Source: Vibrio metoecus
GTDB taxonomy: Bacteria > Pseudomonadota > Gammaproteobacteria > Enterobacterales > Vibrionaceae
Length of the DNA stretch: 64,000 bases
NCBI RefSeq assembly: GCF_009665255.1
Contig: NZ_CP035687.1
Span: forward strand, 248,001-312,000
Direction: 5' to 3'
Within the stretch, counting starts at the first letter, position 1; the number at the start of each line of letters is the position of its first letter. The position numbers and the translations under genes were made by a program. Below are positions 42,718 to 51,399 of the stretch, piece after piece. A model generated the notes under the pieces. That model was not told the DNA's origin and searched no databases. It worked only from the letters and a program-made list of their open reading frames with translations.

Positions 42718-44178
42718 ATGTGTAAAACCAAAATTGTGGCCACTTTAGGCCCAGCTAGCCAAACTCGTGAAACCCTTACTCAACTCATCCAAGCTGGCGT
42801 GAACGTTGTTCGCCTTAACTTTTCTCACGGCAGCGCTGAAGAACACATTGCTCGCGCCGAAATGGTTCGTGAAATCGCTCAAGAGCTGAATGTGAGCGTT
42901 GGCGTACTGGTTGACCTGCAAGGTCCTAAAATTCGTATCGCTTGCTTTGAAGAAGGCGCGATTCAACTCGCCGCAGGCGACACCTTTATTCTTGATGGCA
43001 ATTTAGATCGTCAAGCCGGTACTCAAGAGCGCGTGGGTTTAGATTACCCAGAACTGATTGATGATCTGAAAGTGGGCAATATCCTGCTCCTTGATGATGG
43101 CCGTATCCAACTTGAAGTGACCGCGGTAGATGCCCAAACTCGCATCGTTCACACTGTAGCACTCAACAGCGGCAAACTTTCAAACCGTAAAGGCATTAAC
43201 CTGCTGGGCGGTGGTCTTTCAGCGCCTGCACTGACTGAAAAAGACAAAATCGACATCATTACTGCGGCTGAGCTGCAAGCAGACTTCTTAGCCGTTTCTT
43301 TCCCACGTAATGCAGAAGACATTGAATACGCACGTCAATTAGCCGTACAAGCGGGTTGCCATGCACACATTGTTGCCAAAGTTGAGCGTGCTGAAGTGGT
43401 TGCCAATGAAGCGGCAATGGACAGCGTGATCCGCGCGTCAGATGTGATCATGGTTGCTCGTGGTGACTTAGGCGTAGAAATTGGTGATGCTCGCCTACCA
43501 AGCGTACAAAAAGCGCTGATCGCTCGTTCTAAGCACTTAGGTAAGCCAGTGATCACTGCCACTCAAATGATGGAGTCCATGATCGAAAACCCACTGCCAA
43601 CGCGTGCAGAAGTGTTAGACGTGGCAAACGCTGTTATTGATGGTACTGACGCGATCATGCTTTCAGCAGAGTCAGCAGCGGGACGTTACCCAGTTGAAGC
43701 CGTGCAAGCTATGGTGCGTATCGCACAAGGTGTTGAGCATGAAACTCACTGCGCACAAGATTGCTGGGATGCACTACAACATCTTTGCAGCGATGCGGGC
43801 AAAAGCTTCGCTCTGTCTTCAATGATTTCAGCATCCAAAGTGAATAAAGATCTTGGTGTTGCGATTGTGACTGAGCAAGGCGAAACGCCACTGTTGATGT
43901 CACGCTGCCAAAGCCAAGCCACCATTTGGGCGGTTTCTGATAAGCCTGCTCTACTGCGTAAGCTATCCATTCTGCGTGGTGTAACACCGACTTATTTCCA
44001 GCATTTAGACAAGCAAGGTGATATTGCTACTCAGCTGATTCACTTGCTGCGTAAACCTGCACAAGATAAGCAAATTTCATCCATCCTAGTGACTCAACTT
44101 GAGTCAGTAGAAGGTGTTGGTCACATTAACGTGTGCCGACTACTGAATTTGGCGCAACAGGAAGAACTGGTCGCCTAA
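42718..44178 (+). CDS. pykA: Pyruvate kinase, type II (PykA-like)
   Basis: A 486-residue glycolytic enzyme converting phosphoenolpyruvate and ADP to pyruvate and ATP. The start KTKIVATLGPAS, the NFSHGS motif, LQGPKIR, KVERAE (catalytic lysine region) and the MVARGDLGVEIGD loop match E. coli PykA more than PykF (for example LLDDGRIQLEV and GINLLGGGLSA). TAGGAA precedes the ATG. Its place after pgtP suggests use of imported phosphoenolpyruvate and phosphoglycerate. A good terminator follows. Confidence 0.95.
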   Translation: MCKTKIVATLGPASQTRETLTQLIQAGVNVVRLNFSHGSAEEHIARAEMVREIAQELNVSVGVLVDLQGPKIRIACFEEGAIQLAAGDTFILDGNLDRQAGTQERVGLDYPELIDDLKVGNILLLDDGRIQLEVTAVDAQTRIVHTVALNSGKLSNRKGINLLGGGLSAPALTEKDKIDIITAAELQADFLAVSFPRNAEDIEYARQLAVQAGCHAHIVAKVERAEVVANEAAMDSVIRASDVIMVARGDLGVEIGDARLPSVQKALIARSKHLGKPVITATQMMESMIENPLPTRAEVLDVANAVIDGTDAIMLSAESAAGRYPVEAVQAMVRIAQGVEHETHCAQDCWDALQHLCSDAGKSFALSSMISASKVNKDLGVAIVTEQGETPLLMSRCQSQATIWAVSDKPALLRKLSILRGVTPTYFQHLDKQGDIATQLIHLLRKPAQDKQISSILVTQLESVEGVGHINVCRLLNLAQQEELVA

Positions 44179-44271
44179 CCCAATTAGTGACGCGGGAAGT
44201 AGGGTTCAGCGTCACTAATATCCCCCAAAACTTTGTAATCATACTCTCCCAAATGCTCCACATAGGGATTT

Positions 44272-44299
44272 GACCTGCGCTTGTCGCAGGTCTTTTTTT
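44272..44299 (+). terminator. Intrinsic terminator after pyruvate kinase
   Basis: GACCTGCG-CTTGT-CGCAGGTC followed by seven T. It lies between pykA and the 3' end of convergent torS. Confidence 0.9.
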
Positions 44300-44313
44300 A
44301 TCCATTTTTCAAA

Positions 44314-47220
44314 TTAGCTAAGCGCTTGATACAAAGCGTGTTTTGCTTGTTCTACGGCTTCAACTAATGGAGTTAATTGATAAACTTCAGCAGGGGAAGC
44401 GGCTTGCTCAATCCGTTGGCAAAGTTGATATAACGCCGTTAACCACAACGCTCCTGCAGAGCCTTTCAATTTATGGGCTTGGCTTTTGATCACCGCATCG
44501 TTGTTTTTCTGCTCTTCACAAATAGCGAAGAACTCTGCACATCCTTGTTCAAAATAGCCGACGATTTCGCGCATTTTGTCGACACCAAGGATCTGTAAAT
44601 CCTGCTCAAACTTGCTCATATCCAGCACTGCAACGGCTTCCTTCTCCGCTTGTTCCGTGACTATGGAAGCAGGAGTCTCTGATTGAGGTTTCATTGTTGC
44701 ACCATCGCTGACAGCATCCGTTACATGCCCCGCCAACTGTTGACGCAGCATGGCGGCTAATTGTTCTTTGACCAGAGGTTTAGGCAGATAGCCATCAAAA
44801 CCGGCAGCTAAGTACCCGGCTACTTCTTCATTAAACACATGAGCAGAAACCGCGATAAAAGGAATTACTGCGTTATGCGCACTATCTTCCATTTGCCGCA
44901 AGTCGCGCAGCAAATCAACCCCATTTCCATCCGGCAAATGAATATCAAGTAATGCAATATCAAAGCGTTGCTGTTGGAAGCACAGCTTCGCTTCCTGCAC
45001 GCTTTTCGCTATGGTGACACGGTGACCTAAGCTGTTTAAAAAGCCTTGTGCCACCAAACAGTTGACTTCGTTATCTTCCACCACCAACACATCAGCCACA
45101 GGTACTTCATCCAAGGTACGGGCTGGTGTGTCTACGGGTTGACCCGGCTCTAAAGGCAGTGTGAAGCTAAAGCAACTGCCTTGTCCCAATTGGGATGATA
45201 ACTGTAACTCTCCCCCCATCGCTTGCACTAGCTTGCGGCTGATCGCTAAACCTAGCCCAGTCCCTTGTTTACGACGCCCTGCTTCCGCTTGCGTGAAGGC
45301 ATCAAACAGTGACACTTGATCTTGCTCCGCGATACCAATTCCCGAATCTTCCACCGCAAAGCGGATACCTTGCCCTTCCGGGTCTTGGCTAATTCGGATA
45401 CATACATGTCCTTGTTCGGTAAATTTGATCCCGTTGCCGACCAAATTATTCAGCACTTGTCCGATGCGTATTTCATCGCCCTGCCAGTATCGTGTTACAT
45501 CATCTTCAAATTGATAAGACAGCGTAATGCCCTTCTCTAAAGCACGGCTTTGCATCAGCTCATGGGTTTCACGCACTAAACGGTATAAGTCAAAATGGGC
45601 TTGATGAATCTCCAAATGCCCCGCTTCGATCTTGGAATAATCCAACACATCGTTAAGGATCGCGAGCAGTGATCGCCCACTGCGGTTAATCACTTGCACG
45701 TAGTGTTGCTGGGTTGAAGTAAGAGAGGTTTCCTGCAACAGACGCGCCGTGCCCAACACCCCATTCATCGGGGTACGAATTTCATGGCTCATGGTAGCCA
45801 AGAACGCTGATTTGGCACGGCTTGCCTGCTCAGCTTGGTAACGTGCTTTGGCGTGATTAAGCACTTCTTGGTTGAGTTTATGGTTCATTTCACTCAATTG
45901 ATGGGTACGCTGCTCCACCAACTCTTCCAAGTGCTCTTTGTGTTGTTGCAGTTCGCGCTTCGCCAGCACCTCACTTTCTGCCACCACCTTAAGTGCTTTG
46001 GCGGTATCACGCGCATGGGCAATCGCCAGCCCCATTTGTGCCAACTCATCTTTACCTTGTGTTTCAACCTCGACCTCAAGTTGACCTTTGGCAACAGAAA
46101 GCAGTGCCGCGGTATGTTTATCCAACCTTTGAATCACTGAACGGTACACCACTTGCCACACTATCCACACCACGATCACCAAACCGAGCAACCCCAAAAT
46201 GGTCAAGATCAGTTGCGCGTAATACAAAGTATTGGAAAGTTTCCCCACCGCTTCTGTCGTCACTTGGTTTGACGCATCCACTAACTGGTTAACCGTTTTA
46301 TTGAGACTGGTAAATTGGGTCAAGCTGTCTTGCAGCAGTTGTTGTGCTGCTTGTTCGTTATCGTAGCGTTGTTTGAGTAAATCGAACACGATGCGCCGTT
46401 TTTCTAGCTCGCGCAATAAACTGACCATCTGTTTCGAACGGGTTGGATCTTCTACCGCTTGCACACGGCGCTGCATAATGCTCAGGTTCTGTGCAAATTC
46501 CGCATCCAAAGCCAAGATCCGCTCCAAATCAGTCACGGTTTGCGTTTCTTCAATTTCATTGAGCACTTTAAAGGCCAGCAGATGCAGCTCATGTAAACGC
46601 TCCGCCAGATCTAAATCCACCTCAACCAAATTATCTAAGGCTTGATACACCTTTGCTTGCTGCTGCTTTTGCAATAGATCATAGATGTGAGTGACATTCG
46701 CCACCGCAATCGTACTGGTATTGAGCACCTGAGTACGCGTTAACTGCTCTAGCTCTTGCGCCAATTTACGCATCTCTTTCACACTCAGCCCCAGTTGCCC
46801 TTCCAATGAGAGGCGCTGTTCGACTCGACGCCCTAGCTGCGCGAGCGAATCAATCACGTTTTGCACATCCTGTTCTAAGCGATCAAGTAAGACGCTATCA
46901 AAGGCTTCCTCTCCCAATTGCTGAATATGGGTGAGCAAGGTTTCCAATTGAGTAAACACTTTTTGCCCAGTTTCTTGGTGTTCTTGCTCATTTTTGGCAC
47001 TGGAGAGGGTTTGGGCAGACGCAATGATCTGGTGGCTAAGCTCCGCCACTTGACGAGCTTCAATCATGGATGGAATGGCATTGTTCACCATATCCCGTTC
47101 TGTTTTCGCGACCAGAGAAAAGCCTAAAACACCGATCAATGCGGAGAGAAGCACCAGCAACGCCATCGCGCTGAAAGAGAATAAGAGCTTGCGACCAATA
47201 CTGGCTTTAGCGAGACGCAT
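44314..47220 (-). CDS. torS: Hybrid sensor histidine kinase TorS
   Basis: A 968-residue membrane kinase. Two transmembrane helices (about 12-34 and 333-355) flank a long helical periplasmic sensor. HAMP and coiled coil follow, then HisKA with H479 (ATMSHEIRTPMNG), HATPase (GTGLGLAISRKL), a receiver with D759 (IALLDIHLPDG) and an HPt domain with H916 (SQAHKLKGSAGAL). This full phosphorelay matches TorS, which senses trimethylamine N-oxide through TorT. The response regulator torR and the reductase torA are not in this window. It diverges from torT over an 87-bp gap. Confidence 0.92.
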   Translation of the reverse strand: MRLAKASIGRKLLFSFSAMALLVLLSALIGVLGFSLVAKTERDMVNNAIPSMIEARQVAELSHQIIASAQTLSSAKNEQEHQETGQKVFTQLETLLTHIQQLGEEAFDSVLLDRLEQDVQNVIDSLAQLGRRVEQRLSLEGQLGLSVKEMRKLAQELEQLTRTQVLNTSTIAVANVTHIYDLLQKQQQAKVYQALDNLVEVDLDLAERLHELHLLAFKVLNEIEETQTVTDLERILALDAEFAQNLSIMQRRVQAVEDPTRSKQMVSLLRELEKRRIVFDLLKQRYDNEQAAQQLLQDSLTQFTSLNKTVNQLVDASNQVTTEAVGKLSNTLYYAQLILTILGLLGLVIVVWIVWQVVYRSVIQRLDKHTAALLSVAKGQLEVEVETQGKDELAQMGLAIAHARDTAKALKVVAESEVLAKRELQQHKEHLEELVEQRTHQLSEMNHKLNQEVLNHAKARYQAEQASRAKSAFLATMSHEIRTPMNGVLGTARLLQETSLTSTQQHYVQVINRSGRSLLAILNDVLDYSKIEAGHLEIHQAHFDLYRLVRETHELMQSRALEKGITLSYQFEDDVTRYWQGDEIRIGQVLNNLVGNGIKFTEQGHVCIRISQDPEGQGIRFAVEDSGIGIAEQDQVSLFDAFTQAEAGRRKQGTGLGLAISRKLVQAMGGELQLSSQLGQGSCFSFTLPLEPGQPVDTPARTLDEVPVADVLVVEDNEVNCLVAQGFLNSLGHRVTIAKSVQEAKLCFQQQRFDIALLDIHLPDGNGVDLLRDLRQMEDSAHNAVIPFIAVSAHVFNEEVAGYLAAGFDGYLPKPLVKEQLAAMLRQQLAGHVTDAVSDGATMKPQSETPASIVTEQAEKEAVAVLDMSKFEQDLQILGVDKMREIVGYFEQGCAEFFAICEEQKNNDAVIKSQAHKLKGSAGALWLTALYQLCQRIEQAASPAEVYQLTPLVEAVEQAKHALYQALS

Positions 47221-47307
47221 GGGGAAAACCTTCTTGTTGACTTCTTCTGCGTGACGGATTGGGCTATATTGTGCAGTGTTTACTCTGGTTCGCCAACGAA
47301 TAACCTC

Positions 47308-48300
47308 ATGTTAAATCTGCGCTTGTACTCATTTTCTCTGATTTCTGCACTTTTGCTGCTCTGCCCACTGCCAGTGGCCGCAGCAGAAAAACTATGCGCG
47401 CTTTACCCCCACCTCAAAGATTCTTACTGGTTGTCAGTGAATTACGGCATGGTGGAAGAGGCGCGTAAACTCAACCTTGATTTACGCGTGATGGAAGCTG
47501 GGGGGTACCCTAACCACGATAAGCAGCAGCAACAAATTGCCCTATGCGTACGTTGGGGGGCGGACGCGATTCTACTCGGAACCGTCTCTCCTGAACTCTA
47601 CCAACACGATTTAGCACGCTATACACGCTCCGTGCCTGTATTTGCTACCGTGAATCAACTTTTGTTGGATGAAAAACAACAAGAGCATCTGAAAGGCGAA
47701 GTCGGTGTCGATTGGTATTGGATGGGGTTTTACGCCGGAGAATATTTAGCCCGCAAACACCCGAAAGGCAGCGGTGAAGTGAATATTGTGGCACTGCCTG
47801 GCCCTGCATCTAGCGGTGGTACTCAACCGGTTATGCAAGGGCTACAGGATGCAATACGCAACAGTGATGTACTTATTATCCAAACCTTGTGGGCGGACAA
47901 CGATAAAGAGTTACAGCGCAATCTCATTCAACAAGCGTTAGAGCAACACAAGATACGTTATCTGGTTGGCAGTGCCGTTGCGATCGAGGCCGCCATCAGT
48001 GAATTACGAACACTGAACCAAAGCGAGCAAATTGGGCTGATTGCAACCTATTTGAGTCACGGCGTGTATCGCGGCTTACTGCGTGGGCGCGTAGAGTTTG
48101 CCCCAACCGATCAAATGGTCGAGCAAGGTCGGCTTTCCGTACGCCAAGCCGCGGCATTTTTGCACGCTAAGCCGTACGTCAAACAGCAAGCCCCAAAAAT
48201 TGAAGCGTTAACGCCAAATCGCTTAGAGAAAAAAATCATTGCAGATTCGTTATCTCCATCCGAATACAGGCCTGTATTTCAGGTAAAAGCAGTTGAATAA
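47308..48300 (+). CDS. torT: TMAO-binding periplasmic protein TorT
   Basis: A 330-residue secreted protein of the ribose-binding (LacI-like) fold, with signal peptide MLNLRLYSFSLISALLLL ending at VAAA. The segments LYPHLKDSYWLSVNYGMVEEA and GGTQPVMQGLQDAI match TorT. It binds trimethylamine N-oxide and triggers TorS. I chose the ATG at 47308 because the signal peptide begins there, although its ribosome binding site is weak; the frame is open upstream to 47251. E. coli TorT has 342 residues. Confidence 0.9.
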   Translation: MLNLRLYSFSLISALLLLCPLPVAAAEKLCALYPHLKDSYWLSVNYGMVEEARKLNLDLRVMEAGGYPNHDKQQQQIALCVRWGADAILLGTVSPELYQHDLARYTRSVPVFATVNQLLLDEKQQEHLKGEVGVDWYWMGFYAGEYLARKHPKGSGEVNIVALPGPASSGGTQPVMQGLQDAIRNSDVLIIQTLWADNDKELQRNLIQQALEQHKIRYLVGSAVAIEAAISELRTLNQSEQIGLIATYLSHGVYRGLLRGRVEFAPTDQMVEQGRLSVRQAAAFLHAKPYVKQQAPKIEALTPNRLEKKIIADSLSPSEYRPVFQVKAVE

Positions 48301-48354
48301 ACGCAGATTTTTGGTTATCAAGCATCTAATCAAAAAACATTAGGAAATGTACCA

Positions 48355-48810
48355 ATGAAAAAAACTACCCGCACCATGGCAGCGCATAAACACGTTGCTC
48401 TTGTGGCTCACGATAACTGCAAAGGTGAACTGCTGCGTTGGGTACAAGAAAACAAGGAAAAATTACAGCGCCATTTTCTGTATGCGACTGGCACAACAGG
48501 CCACATGCTGAGCAAAGAAACTGGCCTTGCCATCAAAAGCATGATCAGTGGTCCGATGGGTGGTGACCAGCAGCTTGGTGCGTTGATTTCTGAAGGTAAA
48601 ATTGATGTGCTGATTTTCTTTTGGGATCCGCTCAATGCGGTTCCGCATGACCCGGATGTGAAAGCGTTACTGCGTATAGCCAGTGTGTGGAATATTCCAG
48701 TAGCCACCAACCGCGCCAGTGCCAAATTCCTATTTACCTCTGCGTTAATGGAACAAGAAGTCGATATTGAGATCCCAGATTACCAAGCGTACTTAGCAGA
48801 ACGCACTTAG
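48355..48810 (+). CDS. mgsA: Methylglyoxal synthase
   Basis: A 151-residue cytoplasmic enzyme (E. coli 152) that turns dihydroxyacetone phosphate into methylglyoxal and phosphate. The phosphate-binding and catalytic segment SGPMGGDQQLGALISEG holds the key aspartate, and FFWDPLNAVPHDPDVKALLR holds the second conserved site. AGGAAA precedes the ATG. It releases phosphate when sugar phosphates build up, which fits a region with several phosphate-ester importers, although torT is the only upstream neighbour. Confidence 0.95.
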   Translation: MKKTTRTMAAHKHVALVAHDNCKGELLRWVQENKEKLQRHFLYATGTTGHMLSKETGLAIKSMISGPMGGDQQLGALISEGKIDVLIFFWDPLNAVPHDPDVKALLRIASVWNIPVATNRASAKFLFTSALMEQEVDIEIPDYQAYLAERT

Positions 48811-48830
48811 ACCAGTTGAGGAAATCCGTG

Positions 48831-48866
48831 ATGGCTATCGCTCATATTTTAAGGAAGGATAGCCAT
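48831..48866. other. Inverted repeat between mgsA and pncA
   Basis: ATGGCTATC (48831-48839) pairs with GATAGCCAT (48858-48866), with an 18-base loop and no T-run. It lies between two convergent genes and may help transcript ends form. Confidence 0.45.
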
Positions 48867-48882
48867 TTAAGCGTGCGGGAAT

Positions 48883-49509
48883 TTATATATCGCCGTTTAG
48901 CAATTGCTGCGAAGTCGTTAACTGACATCCGGCAGTTTGCATTTCATACCATGCCGCGGCGCAATCCCCGACATTCAGCTCCACACCACGACATGCATCT
49001 TGGATCACCCAAGTATTAAAGCACAAAGAGATGGAGTCCAACGCAGTGAATTTCACACAATAATCCGTGGCTAAGCCAGCAATGTAGACATCCGAAATAC
49101 CGTGACTACTCAAATACTCGGCGAGCCCCGTCGCATGAAAACGTTGATTATCAAAAAAACCGCTGTAGCTATCAACGTCAGGATGCGTACCTTTGAGTAC
49201 AGTATGAGTAATCTGCTGCACCTCTAGCCCATCAATAAACTCTGCGCCTTGCGTATTTTGGATACAATGCTCAGGCCACATCACCTGAGGAATGCCATTG
49301 AGATCGATTACTTCACCGGGGGCTTTCCCCTGAACAGAAGCAAAACTGGCATGTTGGGCTGGGTGCCAGTCTTTGGTTGCAATCACATGCTCAAACAGAG
49401 GAATCAGTTGATTAATCACCGGAACTACAGCATCCCCATCAGGCACAGGCAAGGCACCTCTGGGTGAAAAGTCATTCTGAATATCAACTAATAGAAGTGC
49501 TTTGGCCAT
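48883..49509 (-). CDS. pncA: Nicotinamidase PncA
   Basis: A 208-residue hydrolase that converts nicotinamide to nicotinic acid for NAD salvage. The catalytic triad is D9 (LLVDIQNDF), K106 (VLKGTHPDVDSYS) and C151 (GLATDYCVKFTALD). Metal ligands are D47, H49 and H81 (KDWHP; PEHC). All sit at a constant five-residue offset from the E. coli residues as I remember them. It is downstream of the PAP2 phosphatase gene on the same strand with a 96-bp gap, so it probably has its own promoter. Confidence 0.95.
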   Translation of the reverse strand: MAKALLLVDIQNDFSPRGALPVPDGDAVVPVINQLIPLFEHVIATKDWHPAQHASFASVQGKAPGEVIDLNGIPQVMWPEHCIQNTQGAEFIDGLEVQQITHTVLKGTHPDVDSYSGFFDNQRFHATGLAEYLSSHGISDVYIAGLATDYCVKFTALDSISLCFNTWVIQDACRGVELNVGDCAAAWYEMQTAGCQLTTSQQLLNGDI

Positions 49510-49605
49510 TCATTCTCGCCTATTAATCATAAAGTTCTAGATTTACCGGACATAGAATAACATCCCTTTCACACTCTGGCATTATACTGCCGTGCCATCA
49601 CCACA

Positions 49606-50148
49606 TCAGAATGACAAACTGGCGTAAATTCCTGTTTCGTCACCATCAAAATAAGGCACAAGCACTAAATTGGTGGCTGAGATCCCCCCAACAGTAATCG
49701 CGTATTGAATACCCGTGGCTAATGCCATGCCGGCGGCAACATCTCGCCAGTAATGTTTATTCGCATCAACTCGTGAATAGCCAACTAATGCTGCCGCAGC
49801 GTAAGCTGGGATGCCGTAAGTTGAACCATACCGAAATTGCAAATAAGCTGCCCCTTGGCTAGCCGCTGATGTATGTCCAGAAGGAAAACTTTGGCTTCCA
49901 CCATTTGGACGTTGGGCATCAATAGAGACTTTAATAAGTTCAGTTGTCGCGGCCGTCCAGAATGCACCTTCCGCCAATTGCATCATGCCTTCACCATCCA
50001 TATGTATGGCAGTAATCAATCCAGCGGTAAGAGGAATCCCATATTGTGCAATATCGCCATATACCTCTAATTTACTTTTTTCAGCCGAATAGGCGATTGG
50101 AGAGGTACACATAAGTATTGAAGTAACCAATAACAGACGAGGCGTCAT
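49606..50148 (-). CDS. Secreted PAP2-family phosphatase
   Basis: A 180-residue protein with a signal peptide (MTPRLLLVTSILMCTSPIAYSA). The three phosphatase signatures are present: KVSIDAQRP, PSGHTSAA and SRVDANKHYWRDVAAG, with catalytic histidines in the last two. The C-terminus ends in SF after a beta-like segment. Substrate is unknown: phosphatidate, undecaprenyl pyrophosphate, PgpB-type lipids or lipid A are all possible. It is divergent from dgkA, whose product runs the reverse of the phosphatidate phosphatase reaction. Confidence 0.85.
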   Translation of the reverse strand: MTPRLLLVTSILMCTSPIAYSAEKSKLEVYGDIAQYGIPLTAGLITAIHMDGEGMMQLAEGAFWTAATTELIKVSIDAQRPNGGSQSFPSGHTSAASQGAAYLQFRYGSTYGIPAYAAAALVGYSRVDANKHYWRDVAAGMALATGIQYAITVGGISATNLVLVPYFDGDETGIYASLSF

Positions 50149-50579
50149 AATAAAATCCCTATTATTTGTTTTTTAAATGATGTTCTTTTTATTCATTAAC
50201 CATTAATTTACGGTGAATGTTAAATACAAATTCCCCACAACCAGTCGTACTTATTATTACTATCGACCATGAGAACTTGGCGATAAAAAAAGTAACAATT
50301 TGTAATGTTCGACCAATACACATAAAAAGCATTCGTTATGGATGCAGAATTCATGCCTAATCAAAAAATCAATTAAATCCCATGTCTAAAAAATCGACGC
50401 ATCTAATAACAATATTAAAACTATTCTCATTGACTATCGATTCTGACCTCCTAACGCTAGCGTTGCAATCAAGTCTTAAAGAATACTTAAGAACACAAAT
50501 TTTAATGAAAAAAAACCTTATTAGTTGGCAGCTGATGATAAATCTTTATAATCCGTAGCCATTCAAAAACAAACACAAC
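50149..50579. other. 431-bp divergent promoter region between PAP2 phosphatase and dgkA
   Basis: No gene seen. It holds a perfect 12-bp palindrome AACGCTAGCGTT (50453-50464) followed by a PmrA-like box (50475-50491) and a TTTAAT (50501-50506) that could be the dgkA -10 element. Confidence 0.5.
50475..50491 (+). promoter_or_regulatory. PmrA-like box upstream of dgkA
   Basis: CTTAAA-GAATA-CTTAAG: two hexamers in direct repeat with 5-bp spacing, as in the PmrA consensus YTTAAK-N5-YTTAAK. A -10-like TTTAAT follows nine bases later. In Vibrio cholerae the PmrA-type regulator is VprA/CarR. Confidence 0.6.
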
Positions 50580-50948
50580 ATGACAAACACTATGAAGCAT
50601 TCACGTACTGGTATAGCGCGTGTTTTTTACGCGACTGGGTACTCAATGAAAGGATTCGCCGCTGCATGGAAAAATGAAGCTGCATTCCGTCAAGAAGTTG
50701 CCTTAACGTTACCTTTAACCATTCTCACCTTTTTCTTACCGGTTACGAAAGTTGAGCAAGTATTACTTGTTGGCTGCCTTGTTCTTATTTTAATCGCTGA
50801 GCTTTTAAATTCTGCCGTTGAAGCTGTCGTAGACAGGATCGGTGCCGAACATCATGAACTCAGTGGACGAGCCAAAGATATTGGCTCTGCAGCGGTTTTT
50901 GTTTCGCTCTGTTTTGCTGCCTTTACATGGGCGTGGATATTGTTGTAA
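50580..50948 (+). CDS. dgkA: Diacylglycerol kinase DgkA
   Basis: A 122-residue integral membrane kinase that phosphorylates diacylglycerol to phosphatidate, recycling lipid left by reactions that transfer headgroups to periplasmic glycans or lipid A. Family motifs are clear: WKNEAAFRQE near the N-terminus, AELLNSAVEAVVDRIG and ELSGRAKDIGSAAVF, which contain the active-site glutamates and asparagine. Three membrane helices. The ribosome binding site is weak. A PmrA-like box lies about 90 bp upstream, and a strong terminator follows. Confidence 0.95.
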   Translation: MTNTMKHSRTGIARVFYATGYSMKGFAAAWKNEAAFRQEVALTLPLTILTFFLPVTKVEQVLLVGCLVLILIAELLNSAVEAVVDRIGAEHHELSGRAKDIGSAAVFVSLCFAAFTWAWILL

Positions 50949-50972
50949 GTATCAATTGCGATAGAAAAAAAT

Positions 50973-51001
50973 AAAAAGGTTTGCGTCAGCAAACCTTTTT
51001 T
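50973..51001. terminator. Intrinsic terminator after dgkA
   Basis: AAAAAGGTTTGC-GTCA-GCAAACCTTTTTT: a 12-bp stem followed by a T-run, 24 bp after the dgkA stop. Confidence 0.92.
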
Positions 51002-51050
51002 ATTGAACTAAGATTATTGAGTTCAATTATGAACACATTCTAACCATTCC

Positions 51051-51067
51051 CTTAAGTATTCATTAAG
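51051..51067 (+). promoter_or_regulatory. PmrA-like box upstream of the PepSY-cytochrome b561 genes
   Basis: CTTAAG-TATTC-ATTAAG with 5-bp spacing, followed ten bases later by TAAGAT (51078-51083) as a -10-like element. The arrangement is nearly the same as upstream of dgkA. Confidence 0.6.
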
Positions 51068-51114
51068 ATTAAATCGATAAGATGTAGTCAATGCATAACG
51101 TAAAGGAGAGCATT

Positions 51115-51399
51115 ATGTCACTACTTAAAACATCTCGTCTGTTCGCTATCACTTCCCTTGGATTAATTTCGGCTGCCGCATTTGCTGACCCGACTTGCAC
51201 TAAAGAACCAGAAAGTAGCTGGATCTCTTTTGAACAAGCTCAAAAGCAAGTCGAAGATATGGGCTATAAAATCAAGGTTTTTAAAGTCACTAAGACCAGT
51301 TGCTATGAGTTATATGGTCATGACAAAGATGGCAACCGAGTAGAAATTTATTTCAACCCGACCAATATGGAAAAGGTGAAAGAGGAAAAAGATGGCTAA
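51115..51399 (+). CDS. Secreted PepSY-domain protein
   Basis: A 94-residue protein with a signal peptide (MSLLKTSRLFAITSLG..., cleavage after AFA) and a single PepSY-like domain (WISFEQAQKQVEDMGYKIK... to VEIYFNP). Two cysteines in the mature part could form a disulfide. ATG 51115 is set by the strong AAAGGAGAG; the frame is open upstream to 51091. Its 3' end overlaps the cytochrome gene by 8 bp, so the two products are probably made together. PepSY proteins paired with b-type cytochromes occur in envelope-stress regulons; the function here is not known. Confidence 0.85.
   Translation: MSLLKTSRLFAITSLGLISAAAFADPTCTKEPESSWISFEQAQKQVEDMGYKIKVFKVTKTSCYELYGHDKDGNRVEIYFNPTNMEKVKEEKDG

Noticed and set aside
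48816..49019. 67-residue plus-strand frame after mgsA
   Set aside because: It covers the mgsA-pncA inverted repeat and overlaps the 3' end of pncA on the other strand; no support.
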